From assembly GCA_019750475.1 (NCBI GenBank), contig JAIEOO010000213.1, forward strand, positions 1 through 35,627: a stretch of DNA of 35,627 nucleotides, given 5' to 3'. The position numbers and the translations under genes are program-made. The notes below the pieces were generated by a model. That model did not search any database, had not been told where the DNA came from, and worked only from the letters and a program-made list of their open reading frames with translations. Positions 7,404 through 15,468 of the stretch are shown here, piece after piece. The stretch is from Acetobacteraceae bacterium. GTDB lineage: Bacteria; Pseudomonadota; Alphaproteobacteria; Acetobacterales; Acetobacteraceae. Numbering within the stretch: position 1 is the first letter of the stretch; every line of letters begins with the position of its first letter.

Positions 7404-8252
7404 ATGCGACGCCGCGGAGTCCTGATGACGCCTTTCCTGGCCGGTGCCGCCCGCGCCGCCGAGCCGGGCGGCTTCCGGCTGACCCATGACGAGCCGCAGG
7501 GCGCGACATCGGCGCCCATGGCCGTCTGGGGCCACCGCCCGGCCGCGTGGCGCAGCGACGGCCCCGTCGTCGTCGTGCTGCACGGGGCGGACCGCAACGC
7601 CGACGGCTACCGCGACGCCTGGGCGCCGGAGGCCGAGCGCCACGGCTTCCTCCTGCTCTGCCCCGAATTCTCCCGGGAGAAGTTCCCGGCCGAGTGGGGC
7701 TACAACCTGGCGAACACCATGGTGGGCCGCGCGTCCGGCGAGTGGTGGTGGGGCGTGCTCGACCGCGCGGTGGACGCCGCCCGCGCCGCGCTCGGCGCGG
7801 AGCGGACGCGCTTCGGCCTCTACGGGCATTCGGCCGGCAGCCAGTTCGTCCACCGCCACCTCTGGATCACCGGCGCCCCGCGCGTGTCGCGCTTCGTCTG
7901 CGCCAATGCCGGCTGGTACACCTTCCCCGACGCGGCGATTCCGTTTCCGCACGGCATCGGCGGCCTCGATCTGCCGGAGGCGCGGGTGAACGCGGCGCTG
8001 GCGCGGGACGTCACGATCCTGCTCGGCGACCAAGACAACGACCCCCATCACCGGCAGCTTCGCCGCGACGGGTCGACCGACCGGCAGGGGCTGCACCGCT
8101 TCGCCCGCGGGCAGGCCTTCTTCGCGGCCTGCCGTGACCTGGCGCGGGAGCGCGGGGTTCCGTTCGGCTGGCGGCTGCAGGCGGTGCCGGGCGTGGCGCA
8201 TTCCAACCGGGGGATGGCGCCGGCGGCCGCCGCGATCCTGGCGGCGGGCTGA
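7404..8252 (+). CDS. Exported alpha/beta hydrolase
   Basis: The 282-residue protein has a short, Arg-rich signal-like N-terminus (MRRRGVLMTPFLAGAARAAEPG) and an alpha/beta-hydrolase core. Visible are an oxyanion-hole region (VVVLHGADRNADGY), the nucleophile elbow GHSAG (LYGHSAGSQFVHR), a probable catalytic Asp region (ILLGDQDND) and a catalytic His (PGVAHSNRGM). This layout resembles polyhydroxybutyrate-depolymerase/feruloyl-esterase-like proteins, but the substrate cannot be read from sequence. The ATG at 7404 begins the signal peptide; the track uses a TTG six codons earlier. It is isolated from the fasciclin gene by a terminator and lies 59 bases before the GntR regulator. Confidence 0.85.
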   Translation: MRRRGVLMTPFLAGAARAAEPGGFRLTHDEPQGATSAPMAVWGHRPAAWRSDGPVVVVLHGADRNADGYRDAWAPEAERHGFLLLCPEFSREKFPAEWGYNLANTMVGRASGEWWWGVLDRAVDAARAALGAERTRFGLYGHSAGSQFVHRHLWITGAPRVSRFVCANAGWYTFPDAAIPFPHGIGGLDLPEARVNAALARDVTILLGDQDNDPHHRQLRRDGSTDRQGLHRFARGQAFFAACRDLARERGVPFGWRLQAVPGVAHSNRGMAPAAAAILAAG

Positions 8253-8283
8253 CGCCGAAGCGTCACATTCCACTGGACAGGCA

Positions 8284-8295
8284 CTGACATGTCAG
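8284..8295. promoter_or_regulatory. Candidate operator palindrome upstream of GntR gene
   Basis: CTGACATGTCAG is a perfect 12-bp palindrome centred about 22 bases upstream of the GntR-family start codon. Dimeric FadR/FCD-type GntR proteins usually bind short palindromes in their own promoters, so autoregulation of this regulator-dioxygenase pair is likely. The link to this regulator is an inference. Confidence 0.55.
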
Positions 8296-8311
8296 GCGAT
8301 ATGGCACCGCC

Positions 8312-8995
8312 ATGTCGCTGATGACGCCGATCGAGGCGCCACTTTCCCTGACCGACCGGGCCCTGGACACGCTCCGGCGCGAGATCCTCGCGACCCAGCT
8401 CGCGCCCGGGGAAACCCTGTCCGAGGCCGCGACGGCCCAGCGCCTCGGCCTCGGCAAGGCGCCGGTGCGGGCCGCGCTCGCCCGCCTCGCCGAGGAAGGG
8501 CTCGTCCAGGCCGTGCCCCGGCGGGGCTGGGTCGTCGCCCTCGTCACCATCCGCGACATCCACGAGGTCTTCGACCTGCGCCTGCTGCTGGAGCCCGAGG
8601 CCGCCCGTCGCGCGGCCGGGCGCGTCGATGCCGAGAAGCTGCGCGAGCTCGACGCCGTCTGCGCCGCCGGCCACCGCCCGGGCGATGCCGACAGCGCGCT
8701 GGCGTTTCTCGAAGCCAACCGCGCCTTCCACGTCGCCGTCGCCGAACTCGCGGGCAACACGCGCCTCGCGCGGCAGATCGGGCGGCTTCTCGACGAGAGC
8801 ACGCGCATGCTCGTCCTCGGCCTCCAGCGGCGCGACCGCTCGGGCGAGATGGCGCACGAGCACCTGGCCCTGATTGAGGCGCTGGCGCTCGGCGAGCGCG
8901 AACAGGCCGCCCGCATCATGCACGAACAGGTCGAGGCGAGCCGCGCCATGGTGCTCTCCGCCCTCACCGCGCCTTCCATGGGGATCGCGATATGA
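8312..8995 (+). CDS. GntR-family (FadR/FCD) transcriptional regulator
   Basis: The 227-residue protein has an N-terminal winged helix-turn-helix of GntR type (about residues 12-75: LTDRALDTLRREILATQLAPGETLSE, then LGLGKAPVRAALARLAEEGLV) and a C-terminal FCD ligand-binding domain (about 80-215; VFDLRLLLEPEAARRA, NRAFHVAVAELAGN, EHLALIEAL). FCD domains bind small organic acids, often through a metal held by Asp and His residues. The stop overlaps the next gene as ATGA, so the regulator and the dioxygenase-like enzyme are translated together; it probably controls that enzyme and perhaps the downstream exporter. A palindrome lies just upstream of its start. The effector is unknown. Confidence 0.93.
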   Translation: MSLMTPIEAPLSLTDRALDTLRREILATQLAPGETLSEAATAQRLGLGKAPVRAALARLAEEGLVQAVPRRGWVVALVTIRDIHEVFDLRLLLEPEAARRAAGRVDAEKLRELDAVCAAGHRPGDADSALAFLEANRAFHVAVAELAGNTRLARQIGRLLDESTRMLVLGLQRRDRSGEMAHEHLALIEALALGEREQAARIMHEQVEASRAMVLSALTAPSMGIAI

Positions 8996-9495
8996 ACGTC
9001 CTCCGCCAGGGCCTCGCGCTCGAGACGATGCTCGGGTTCGTGGCTGTCGCCGCCCGCGCGCCGATCGAGGAACGCCCGGCCCGCGTGGCCGAGGCGCTCG
9101 GCCGCTTCGTCGGCGACCCCACGCTGCTCGCTGGGCGGGACCTGCCCTGCTGTCCGCAGAATTACGTCCGGCACCTGCTGGCCACGGGCGATGGCTACGG
9201 CGTCGCGGCGCTGGCCTGGCGCCCCGGGCAGATGAGCCCCGTCCACGCCCATCGCACCTGGTGCGCCTTCGCCGTCCAGCAGGGGACGCTCACCGAGCAT
9301 TTCTTCGAGATGGGCGAGCCGCCGGTGCTGAAGGCCGCGGTGGTGCGCCGCCCGGGCGACGCCTCGCATGGCGCCGCGGGACTGGAGGCGATCCATCGCC
9401 TCGCCAATTGCTCCGCCCTGCCGGCGCTCTCCATCCATGTCTACGGCGTGCCCTATGAGCGTTTCGGGGAGCAGGTGAACCTCATCCTCGGTTGA
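8992..9495 (+). CDS. Cysteine dioxygenase-family cupin protein
   Basis: The 167-residue protein resembles the cysteine dioxygenase/3-mercaptopropionate dioxygenase superfamily, single-domain cupins that use mononuclear non-heme iron to oxidise thiols to sulfinates. The metal motif is visible as SPVHAHRTWCAFAVQQGTL, giving two His, and a third His sits in SIHVYGVPY. The Cys in TWCAF is placed like the Cys that cross-links to Tyr in some family members. The start codon overlaps the GntR stop as ATGA. The thiol substrate is uncertain, and a general cupin dioxygenase is also possible. Confidence 0.8.
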   Translation: MNVLRQGLALETMLGFVAVAARAPIEERPARVAEALGRFVGDPTLLAGRDLPCCPQNYVRHLLATGDGYGVAALAWRPGQMSPVHAHRTWCAFAVQQGTLTEHFFEMGEPPVLKAAVVRRPGDASHGAAGLEAIHRLANCSALPALSIHVYGVPYERFGEQVNLILG

Positions 9496-9544
9496 CCGGG
9501 CGACCGCGCCGCCCTCCATATGGCCGGTCGGTCAGGGACGGTGG

Positions 9545-10450
9545 ATGAGCATCAACCCGCGCCTCCAGACGCGGCTCGTCTGGGGGCTGCTTCTCGGCGC
9601 CTCCGCCTCGATCATCTGGGGCGGGCATGCCGTGGTCGCGCGCATGGCGGTGTCCGGCCAGGGCTTCCACGTCGCCGACCTGCTCTTCTGCCGCTACCTC
9701 CCGGCCGCCCTCGTCCTCTCGCCCATCGTCTGGCGCGCGCGGGCGGAGTTGGCGCGGCTCGGCGCGTGGCGGCTGCTCCTGCTGACCTTGACCGGCGGAG
9801 CGCCGAACCTGCTCACCTTCGTGGGCGGCCTGACCTTCGCGCCGGCGAGCCACGGCGCCACCATCCCGCCGCTGACCGTCTCCATCCTCGCGGCCCTGCT
9901 GGGCTGGCTCTGGCTGTCGGAGCGGCCGACGCCCGGGCGGGCGGCCGCGCTCGCCGTGATGGGGGCGGGGATCATCCTGATCGGCTGGGACGGGCTCACC
10001 GTCGGACCCGGCGTGTGGAAGGGCGACCTGCTGCTGTTCATGGCGGGGGCGAGCTGGGCGGCCTTCACCATCCTGCTCCGCCGCTGGCAGGTCGCGGCGG
10101 TGCCGGCGGCCTCGGCGGTGACGGTGATTTCCGCCCTCTTCGTGCTTCCGGTCTGGCTGCCCTGGCGCGCGGCGCAGTTCGCGGCGCTGCCCTCGGGCCT
10201 GATCCTGTGGATGCTGATCGCGCAGGGCGTGCTGCTCGGCAGCCTCTCCATGCTGCTCTTCGCCCGCTCGGTGGAGATGCTGGGGGCGACGCGGACGGCG
10301 ACGCTGTCCGTCCTCGTGCCCGTGACCGGCCTGACCGCGGCGGCCCTCGTGCTGGGCGAGACGATCGGGCCGCTCAAGGCGATCGGCGCGACGCTCGCCG
10401 TCGGCGCCATGCTGGCGGCGGTGCTGTTCACCGGGCGCCGGATCGGCTGA
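9545..10450 (+). CDS. EamA-family (DMT superfamily) transporter
   Basis: The 301-residue integral membrane protein has about ten hydrophobic segments arranged as two EamA repeats: LVWGLLLGASASIIWGGHAVVAR begins the first and GDLLLFMAGASWAAFTILLRR the second. The ends of both halves show typical family text (AALAVMGAGIILIGWDG and GETIGPLKAIGATLAVGAML). Such proteins mostly export amino acids or other metabolites. It follows the dioxygenase-like gene by 49 bases on the same strand; a TTGACC -35-like box overlapping the previous stop could give it its own promoter. Substrate unknown. Confidence 0.93.
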   Translation: MSINPRLQTRLVWGLLLGASASIIWGGHAVVARMAVSGQGFHVADLLFCRYLPAALVLSPIVWRARAELARLGAWRLLLLTLTGGAPNLLTFVGGLTFAPASHGATIPPLTVSILAALLGWLWLSERPTPGRAAALAVMGAGIILIGWDGLTVGPGVWKGDLLLFMAGASWAAFTILLRRWQVAAVPAASAVTVISALFVLPVWLPWRAAQFAALPSGLILWMLIAQGVLLGSLSMLLFARSVEMLGATRTATLSVLVPVTGLTAAALVLGETIGPLKAIGATLAVGAMLAAVLFTGRRIG

Positions 10451-10487
10451 TTCCCTGCCGGCTTCCGGCGCGGTAAGCTTCGCCGCG

Positions 10488-10907
10488 ATGCGCCGACTCG
10501 CCCTCCTCGCCGTCCTCGCCCTCGCGGCCTCCTGCGCCCGGCCGGAGGAGGAGCGGCACTTCACCTATGTCCCGCCGCAGGGGCCGAGGGCTTCGGATTG
10601 CGTGCTGACCTGCGAGATCGAGCGGCGCCAGTGCGGCCTGCAGGCGGAGAACATGCGCTTCGCCTGCCAGGCGAACGGCACGCTCTCCAACTACGCCTTC
10701 AGCGCCTGCCAGGCGAGCAACGCCGGCAACTGCCTGCCGCCGCCGCTCTGCATGAGCGTCGCGGGGACTTGCATGGACCAGTACAACGCCTGCTTCGCGA
10801 GCTGCGGCGGGATGGTGTTCCGCACGCCGCGTTCCGTGACCACGCCGGGCCTGGCGGACCGCGAGGCCCTGCCGGGCCGCGCCGGCGCCGGGATGCGCGC
10901 CTTCTGA
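10488..10907 (+). CDS. Small Cys-rich lipoprotein, unknown function
   Basis: The 139-residue product has a lipoprotein-like signal (MRRLALLAVLALAASC). After that Cys, ten more cysteines follow within about 90 residues, including CVLTC and CFASC pairs, suggesting a disulfide-bonded periplasmic domain. The C-terminus is Gly/Arg/Ala-rich and probably flexible. No family recognised. It lies 37 bases after the exporter gene and ends in a hairpin shared with the convergent antiporter gene. Confidence 0.75.
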   Translation: MRRLALLAVLALAASCARPEEERHFTYVPPQGPRASDCVLTCEIERRQCGLQAENMRFACQANGTLSNYAFSACQASNAGNCLPPPLCMSVAGTCMDQYNACFASCGGMVFRTPRSVTTPGLADREALPGRAGAGMRAF

Positions 10908-10927
10908 CCAGACCTGACGGTCAGAAG
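10901..10927. terminator. Bidirectional terminator between convergent genes
   Basis: CTTCTGACC (10901-10909) and GGTCAGAAG (10919-10927) form a perfect 9-bp inverted repeat around a 9-base loop. Each arm contains the end and stop codon of one of the two convergent genes (lipoprotein on plus, antiporter on minus). Neither side has a clear U-tract. Confidence 0.6.
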
Positions 10928-12312
10928 AACAGCAGCGTCACCATCACGAACAGCGGCAGCAGGAAGACGCAGGCCCAGCCGCAATAGCCGAAGAAGGACG
11001 GCATGCGGACGCCGTTCTCCTCCACGATGGCCTTCACCATGAAGTTGGGCGCGTTGCCGATGTAGCTGTTGGCGCCCATGAAGACGGCGCCCGCCGAGAT
11101 GGCTGCGAGCGTCAGCGCGCCCTGCGTCATCAGATAGGCCGGGTCCCCGCCCGCGAGGTTGAAGAAGACGAGGTAGGTGGGCGCGTTGTCGAGGAAGGAG
11201 GAGAGCGTGCCGGTCAGCCAGAAATACACCCAGGGGATGGGCTGGCCGTTCGCGTCCGCCGTCAGCGCGACGAGTGCCGCCGCCGCCCCCTCGGGCCCCG
11301 CCTTCAGGATCGCGAGCACCGGGCCCATGCAGAGGAAGATGGCGGCGAAGAGCTTCGCGACCTCGGCCATGGCGCCCCAGGCGAAGCCGTTGGCCTCCCG
11401 CAGGGCCTGGGGCGTCAGCGCCATGGAGGCGCCGGTCACCGCGAGGAAGAGCAGGATGGCGACGACACGCTCGAAGCCGACCGTCTCGCCGAGGATGGTC
11501 ACGTCGCCGGGCTTCCACATCCCCTGCATCAGCACGCCGGCGACGACGACGCCGATCAGCGCGACGTTCACCCAGCCTTCGACGGTCAGCGGCTCCCGCG
11601 CGCCCGTATCCGGCACCACGGGCTTCTCGCGCGCCCAGGCCCAGGAATCGATGGCGTAGTAGAGCGCGAGCAGGATCACCGCGCAGAACAGGAACGGCCA
11701 GAACAGGTTCACCGTCGGCCAGAAGAAGCTGACGCCCTTGAGGAAGCCGAGATACAGCGGCGGGTCGCCGATCGGCGTCAGGCTGCCGCCGATGTTCGAC
11801 ACCAGGAAGATGAAGAACACGAAGGTGTGCAGCTTGCGCTGGCGGAAGGCATTGGCCCGCAGCACGGGCCGGATCAGCAGCATGGAGGCGCCGGTGGTGC
11901 CCATGACGCTCGCGAGCGCCGTGCCGATGGCGAGCAGCGCGGTGTTGGTCGCCGGCGTGCCGACCAGCGTGCCCTTGAGCAGCACGCCGCCGCCCGTGGT
12001 GTAGAGCGCGAGCAGCAGCACGATGAAGGGCACGTATTCCTGCACCAGCACGAAGGCCACTTCGCCCCCTGCCTTGGGCAGGCCGAAGACGAGGGCGAAG
12101 GGAATGAGGAACGCCGCGCCCCACGCGGCCGATACCTTCCCGTAGTGGTGATGCCAGAAGCCCGGAGCCGCGAGCGGCATCAGCGCGATGGAGAGCAGGA
12201 TCCCCACGAAGGGCAGCGCCCAGACCAGGCCGAGCTCTCGCCCGTCGATGGCGGCCGCCTCGGCCGCGACGGGTGCGAGCAGGAGCGGAACGGCGAGGGC
12301 GAGGACGCGCAT
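10921..12312 (-). CDS. Sodium:proton antiporter, NhaD-like (ion transporter superfamily)
   Basis: The 463-residue protein has more than ten hydrophobic segments and the conserved NhaD/ArsB-type text FVFFIFLVSNIGGSLTPIGDPPLYLGFLKG, plus GTLVGTPATNTALLAIGTALASVMGTTGASMLLIRP and NSYIGNAPNFMVKAI. These match the NhaD group, which exchanges Na+ (or Li+) for protons across the inner membrane. The first hydrophobic stretch (MRVLALAVPLLLAPVAAEA) may be a cleaved signal or a first helix. It is divergent from coxG with a 106-base gap, and convergent with the Cys-rich lipoprotein. Confidence 0.88.
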   Translation of the reverse strand: MRVLALAVPLLLAPVAAEAAAIDGRELGLVWALPFVGILLSIALMPLAAPGFWHHHYGKVSAAWGAAFLIPFALVFGLPKAGGEVAFVLVQEYVPFIVLLLALYTTGGGVLLKGTLVGTPATNTALLAIGTALASVMGTTGASMLLIRPVLRANAFRQRKLHTFVFFIFLVSNIGGSLTPIGDPPLYLGFLKGVSFFWPTVNLFWPFLFCAVILLALYYAIDSWAWAREKPVVPDTGAREPLTVEGWVNVALIGVVVAGVLMQGMWKPGDVTILGETVGFERVVAILLFLAVTGASMALTPQALREANGFAWGAMAEVAKLFAAIFLCMGPVLAILKAGPEGAAAALVALTADANGQPIPWVYFWLTGTLSSFLDNAPTYLVFFNLAGGDPAYLMTQGALTLAAISAGAVFMGANSYIGNAPNFMVKAIVEENGVRMPSFFGYCGWACVFLLPLFVMVTLLFF

Positions 12313-12418
12313 GGACGCTCCTTAACCGGACCGCAGCGGTCGGCAAATGGGGTTTCGGGGGCTTGCGGTGCCGTTCCCGCCACGCCATTGACGGCGGCGA
12401 GATCGCGGAGGCAATCCG

Positions 12419-13054
12419 ATGGAAATGACCGGCGAGCGGCGCATCCCCGCCCCGCGCGAGCAGGTTTGGCAGGCGCTGAACGACCCCGAGGTGCTGAAGG
12501 CCGCCATCCCGGGCTGCGAGCAGATCGAGAAGCAGTCGGAAACCGACATGACGGCCCGCGTCTCGATCAAGATCGGGCCGATGGCGGCGAAGTTCACCGG
12601 CAAGGTCCGCCTCGAGAACCTGAACCCGCCCGAGAGCTACACCATCGCCGGCGAGGGCAATGGCGGCGCGATGGGCTTCGCCAAGGGCGGCGCCGATGTC
12701 CGGCTCGAGGCCGTGGGCCCGTCCGAGACCGTGCTGCGCTACGACGTGAAGGCGCAGGTCGGCGGCAAGATGGCGCAGCTCGGCGCGCGGCTGATCGACA
12801 GCACGGCCAAGCAGATGGCCGACCAGTTCTTCGGCCGCTTCGCCGCGCAGCTCACGCCCGCGCCGGTCGCCGCCGTGGCCGAGGGCGGCTCGCCCGCCAA
12901 CCCGGTGCCGCCGCCCGTCCCGCCGGCGCGGCAGGACAACAGCATCTCCATCCTCCAGCTCATCCCGACGGAGTTCTTCGGTATGCCCATCGTCTTCTGG
13001 ATCGGCAGCGCTTCGATGCTCGTGGTGCTCTACCTCATCTTCCTCTCGACCTGA
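12419..13054 (+). CDS. coxG: CO dehydrogenase-type maturation protein CoxG (SRPBCC, membrane anchored)
   Basis: The 211-residue protein has an N-terminal SRPBCC domain of CoxG type (GERRIPAPREQVWQALNDPEVLKAAIPGC at the start, GKVRLENLNPPESYTIAGEG in the middle, and LGARLIDSTAKQMADQFFGRF at the end), a Pro-rich linker and a C-terminal membrane helix (MPIVFWIGSASMLVVLYLIFL). In Oligotropha, CoxG helps anchor the molybdenum hydroxylase system to the membrane and works with CoxD and CoxE. GGAGG at 12407-12411 is well spaced from the ATG. It heads a six-gene maturation operon with almost no intergenic space. Confidence 0.9.
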   Translation: MEMTGERRIPAPREQVWQALNDPEVLKAAIPGCEQIEKQSETDMTARVSIKIGPMAAKFTGKVRLENLNPPESYTIAGEGNGGAMGFAKGGADVRLEAVGPSETVLRYDVKAQVGGKMAQLGARLIDSTAKQMADQFFGRFAAQLTPAPVAAVAEGGSPANPVPPPVPPARQDNSISILQLIPTEFFGMPIVFWIGSASMLVVLYLIFLST

Positions 13055-13055
13055 C

Positions 13056-13937
13056 GTGTTCCCCGAGGACGTCGCCGGCACGCAGGCCCTGCTCGCGTCC
13101 GGCGGCTACGTCGCCGACCGCTCGCTCGCGACCGCCGTCCATCTCGCGCTGAAGATGGGCCGCCCCCTCTTCCTCGAAGGGGAACCGGGGACGGGGAAGA
13201 CCGAGATCGCCAAGGTCCTGGCCGCGAAGCTGCCGCGGCGGCTCGTGCGGCTGCAATGCTACGACGGGCTCGACCTGGCATCGGCGGCCTATGAGTGGAA
13301 CCACGCGCGGCAGTTGATGGCCATCCGCCTCGCCGAGGCGGAAGGGCAGACCGCCGAGCTGGAGCGCGGGATCTACGACCGCCGCTTCCTCGACAAGCGG
13401 CCGCTGCTCGACGCGCTGGAGGGCGAGCCCGCCGTCCTGCTGATCGACGAGCTGGACCGCGCGGACGAGCCTTTCGAGGCCTTCCTGCTCGAGGTGCTGG
13501 CCGATTTCCAGCTCTCCATTCCTGAGCTCGGCACGGTGAAGGCGGCCACGCCGCCGGTCGTCATCATCACCTCCAACCGCACGCGGGAGGTGCACGACGC
13601 CATCCGCCGGCGCTGCCTCTACCACTGGGTCGACTACCCCGACGCGGCGCGGGAGCGCGCGATCCTGCAGCTGCGCGCGCCGCAGGTGCCGGAGGCGCTG
13701 GCCGGCCAGGTGGTGGCCTTCGTGCAGAAGCTGCGCGGCGGCGACTTCTTCAAGCTGCCGGGCGTCGCCGAGACCATCGACTGGGCCGCGGCGCTGGAAG
13801 CCCTGAACGCGCGGGAGCTGGAGCCCGCCGCGGTGGACGAGACGCTCGGCGTGCTTCTGAAGTACCAGGACGACATCGCCAAGCTGCGCGGCGCCGAGGC
13901 GGCGAAGCTGGTCGCCGAGGCCAAGGCCACTCCGTGA
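13056..13937 (+). CDS. coxD: MoxR-type AAA+ ATPase CoxD
   Basis: The 293-residue MoxR-family AAA+ protein has Walker A GEPGTGKT (about residues 42-49), Walker B VLLIDELDRAD and an arginine-finger/sensor region (IITSNRTREVHDAIRRRCLYHWVDYP). MoxR ATPases act as chaperones with VWA-domain partners; CoxD is needed to insert sulfur and copper into the active site of Mo-Cu CO dehydrogenase. The GTG start lies one base after the coxG stop, and its own stop overlaps coxE as GTGA. No catalytic coxMSL genes are adjacent, so the client may be another molybdenum hydroxylase. Confidence 0.93.
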   Translation: MFPEDVAGTQALLASGGYVADRSLATAVHLALKMGRPLFLEGEPGTGKTEIAKVLAAKLPRRLVRLQCYDGLDLASAAYEWNHARQLMAIRLAEAEGQTAELERGIYDRRFLDKRPLLDALEGEPAVLLIDELDRADEPFEAFLLEVLADFQLSIPELGTVKAATPPVVIITSNRTREVHDAIRRRCLYHWVDYPDAARERAILQLRAPQVPEALAGQVVAFVQKLRGGDFFKLPGVAETIDWAAALEALNARELEPAAVDETLGVLLKYQDDIAKLRGAEAAKLVAEAKATP

Positions 13938-15142
13938 TCCCGCCGCGGCACGCGGTTCAGGTCGCGGCGTCGGGCCAAGCTCTCGGCCCCAATGTGTTGG
14001 CTTTCGTCCGCCTGCTGCGCCGGACCGGCCTGCCGGTCGGGCCGGGCGACGCGCTCGCCGCCGCCGAGGCGCTGCGGGTCGCGGGGCTCGAGGACCGCAC
14101 CGTCGCCAAGGCCGCGCTCCGCGCCGCGCTGATCCGGCGGCGGGACCAGCAGGACCTGTTCGACGCCGCCTTCGACCTGTTCTGGCGCGACCCCGAGCGC
14201 AGCCGCGCCGCCGCGGCGCTCGCCATGCTCGACGCCCAGAAGCCCGAGGACAAGGCGAAGCCCGGTGGGCGGCGCCTCGCCGAGGCGATGATGGGCGACC
14301 GCCCCCCGCCGCCGCCGCCCGAGATGCCCGAGCAGCCGATCCAGCTCGACGCCGCGATGACGGTGTCGGAGCGCGAGCGGTTGCAGAGCATGGATTTCGA
14401 GGCCATGTCGGCTCTCCAGCTCGCCGAGGCGAAGCGGGAGATCGCGAAGCTCGTCCTGCCGCTCGACGACCGGCCGACGCGGCGCTTCCGCGCCGATCCG
14501 CTGGGCCCGCGCACGGACCTCAAGGCGACGATCCGCCTCTCGCTGCGCCAGGGCGGCGAGATGCTGGAGATCGCGCGCAAGCGCCGCGTGGTGCGGCCGC
14601 CGCCGCTCGTCGCCATCTGCGACATCTCGGGCTCCATGGCGCGCTACGCGCAGGTGATGCTCCATTTCCTGCACGCGCTGACCAATGACCGCGAGCGCGT
14701 GGCGAGCTTCCTGTTCGGCACGCGGCTGTCCAACGTCACGCGGCAACTGCGGCACCGCGACGCCGAGGTGGCCTTCGAGATGGTGGCGAAGCTCGTGCCC
14801 GACTGGTCGGGCGGCACCCGCATCGGGGAGGCGCTGCACCGCTTCAACCGGGACTGGTCGCGGCGGGTGCTGGGGCAGGGGGCGGTGGTGCTGCTGATCA
14901 CCGACGGGCTGGACCGGGACGGGGCGGCGGGCCTCGCCGAGGAGACGGATCGCCTCAAGAGATCCTGCCGGCGGCTGATCTGGCTGAACCCGCTGTTGCG
15001 CTGGCAGGGCTTCCAACCCAAATCCCAGGGCATCCGGGCGATGCTGCCGCATGTGCACGAGTTCCGCCCGGTGCATAACCTCGAAAGCCTGCGGGCGCTG
15101 GTGGCGACGCTGAGCGACCCGCGTGGAGGGCGCCGGCCATGA
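13934..15142 (+). CDS. coxE: VWA domain-containing CoxE family protein
   Basis: The 402-residue partner of the MoxR ATPase has an N-terminal helical part and a C-terminal von Willebrand A domain. The MIDAS metal site is visible: DISGSM near residue 230, a downstream Thr in SGGTRIGEAL and an Asp in LLITDGLDRD. CoxE works with CoxD in maturing molybdenum hydroxylases. A Pro-run (PPPPPPEMPEQP) links the parts. It starts on GTG overlapping the coxD stop and ends with ATGA overlapping the first xdhC half. Confidence 0.92.
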   Translation: MIPPRHAVQVAASGQALGPNVLAFVRLLRRTGLPVGPGDALAAAEALRVAGLEDRTVAKAALRAALIRRRDQQDLFDAAFDLFWRDPERSRAAAALAMLDAQKPEDKAKPGGRRLAEAMMGDRPPPPPPEMPEQPIQLDAAMTVSERERLQSMDFEAMSALQLAEAKREIAKLVLPLDDRPTRRFRADPLGPRTDLKATIRLSLRQGGEMLEIARKRRVVRPPPLVAICDISGSMARYAQVMLHFLHALTNDRERVASFLFGTRLSNVTRQLRHRDAEVAFEMVAKLVPDWSGGTRIGEALHRFNRDWSRRVLGQGAVVLLITDGLDRDGAAGLAEETDRLKRSCRRLIWLNPLLRWQGFQPKSQGIRAMLPHVHEFRPVHNLESLRALVATLSDPRGGRRP

Positions 15143-15468
15143 GGGACCGTGTTGTGAGCGAAGACATCCTCTCCACCGCCGCCGAATGGCGCCGCGCCGG
15201 TGAGACGCTGGCGCTGGCCACCGTCGTCGAGACCTGGGGCAGTTCCCCGCGCCCGGCAGGCTCCATGCTGCTGGTCTCGAAGTCCGGAAAGCTCGCGGGC
15301 AGCGTGTCGGGCGGCTGCATCGAGGGGGCGGTGGCGCAGATCGGGCAGCGCGTGATGGAGACGGGCGCGCCCGAGCTGCATGATTTCGGCATCAGCGACG
15401 AGCGCGCCTGGGAGGTGGGCCTCGCCTGCGGCGGCAAGCTCAAGGTCTTCGTGGAGAAGCTGGCGTGA
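15139..15468 (+). CDS. XdhC/CoxI N-terminal domain protein (split XdhC, part 1)
   Basis: This 109-residue protein corresponds to only the N-terminal domain of XdhC/CoxI proteins: ALATVVETWGSSPRPAGSML, the conserved SGGCIEGAV and LACGGKLKVFVEKL. XdhC binds molybdenum cofactor and helps insert the sulfurated form into xanthine dehydrogenase-type enzymes. The Rossmann half is a separate gene immediately downstream that overlaps as GTGA. No frame disruption is apparent, because both halves have a clean start and stop. Such split pairs occur in other proteobacteria, so the pair is probably functional as two chains. Confidence 0.9.
   Translation: MRDRVVSEDILSTAAEWRRAGETLALATVVETWGSSPRPAGSMLLVSKSGKLAGSVSGGCIEGAVAQIGQRVMETGAPELHDFGISDERAWEVGLACGGKLKVFVEKLA

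Noticed and set aside
12388-12416. TTGACG as a -35 box for coxG
   Set aside because: With normal spacing the -10 would sit at GCAATC, almost on the start codon and overlapping the ribosome binding site, so it is unlikely.
10691-13081. 796-codon minus-strand ORF
   Set aside because: It overlaps the lipoprotein, antiporter and coxG genes in wrong frames. Those genes have recognised family motifs.
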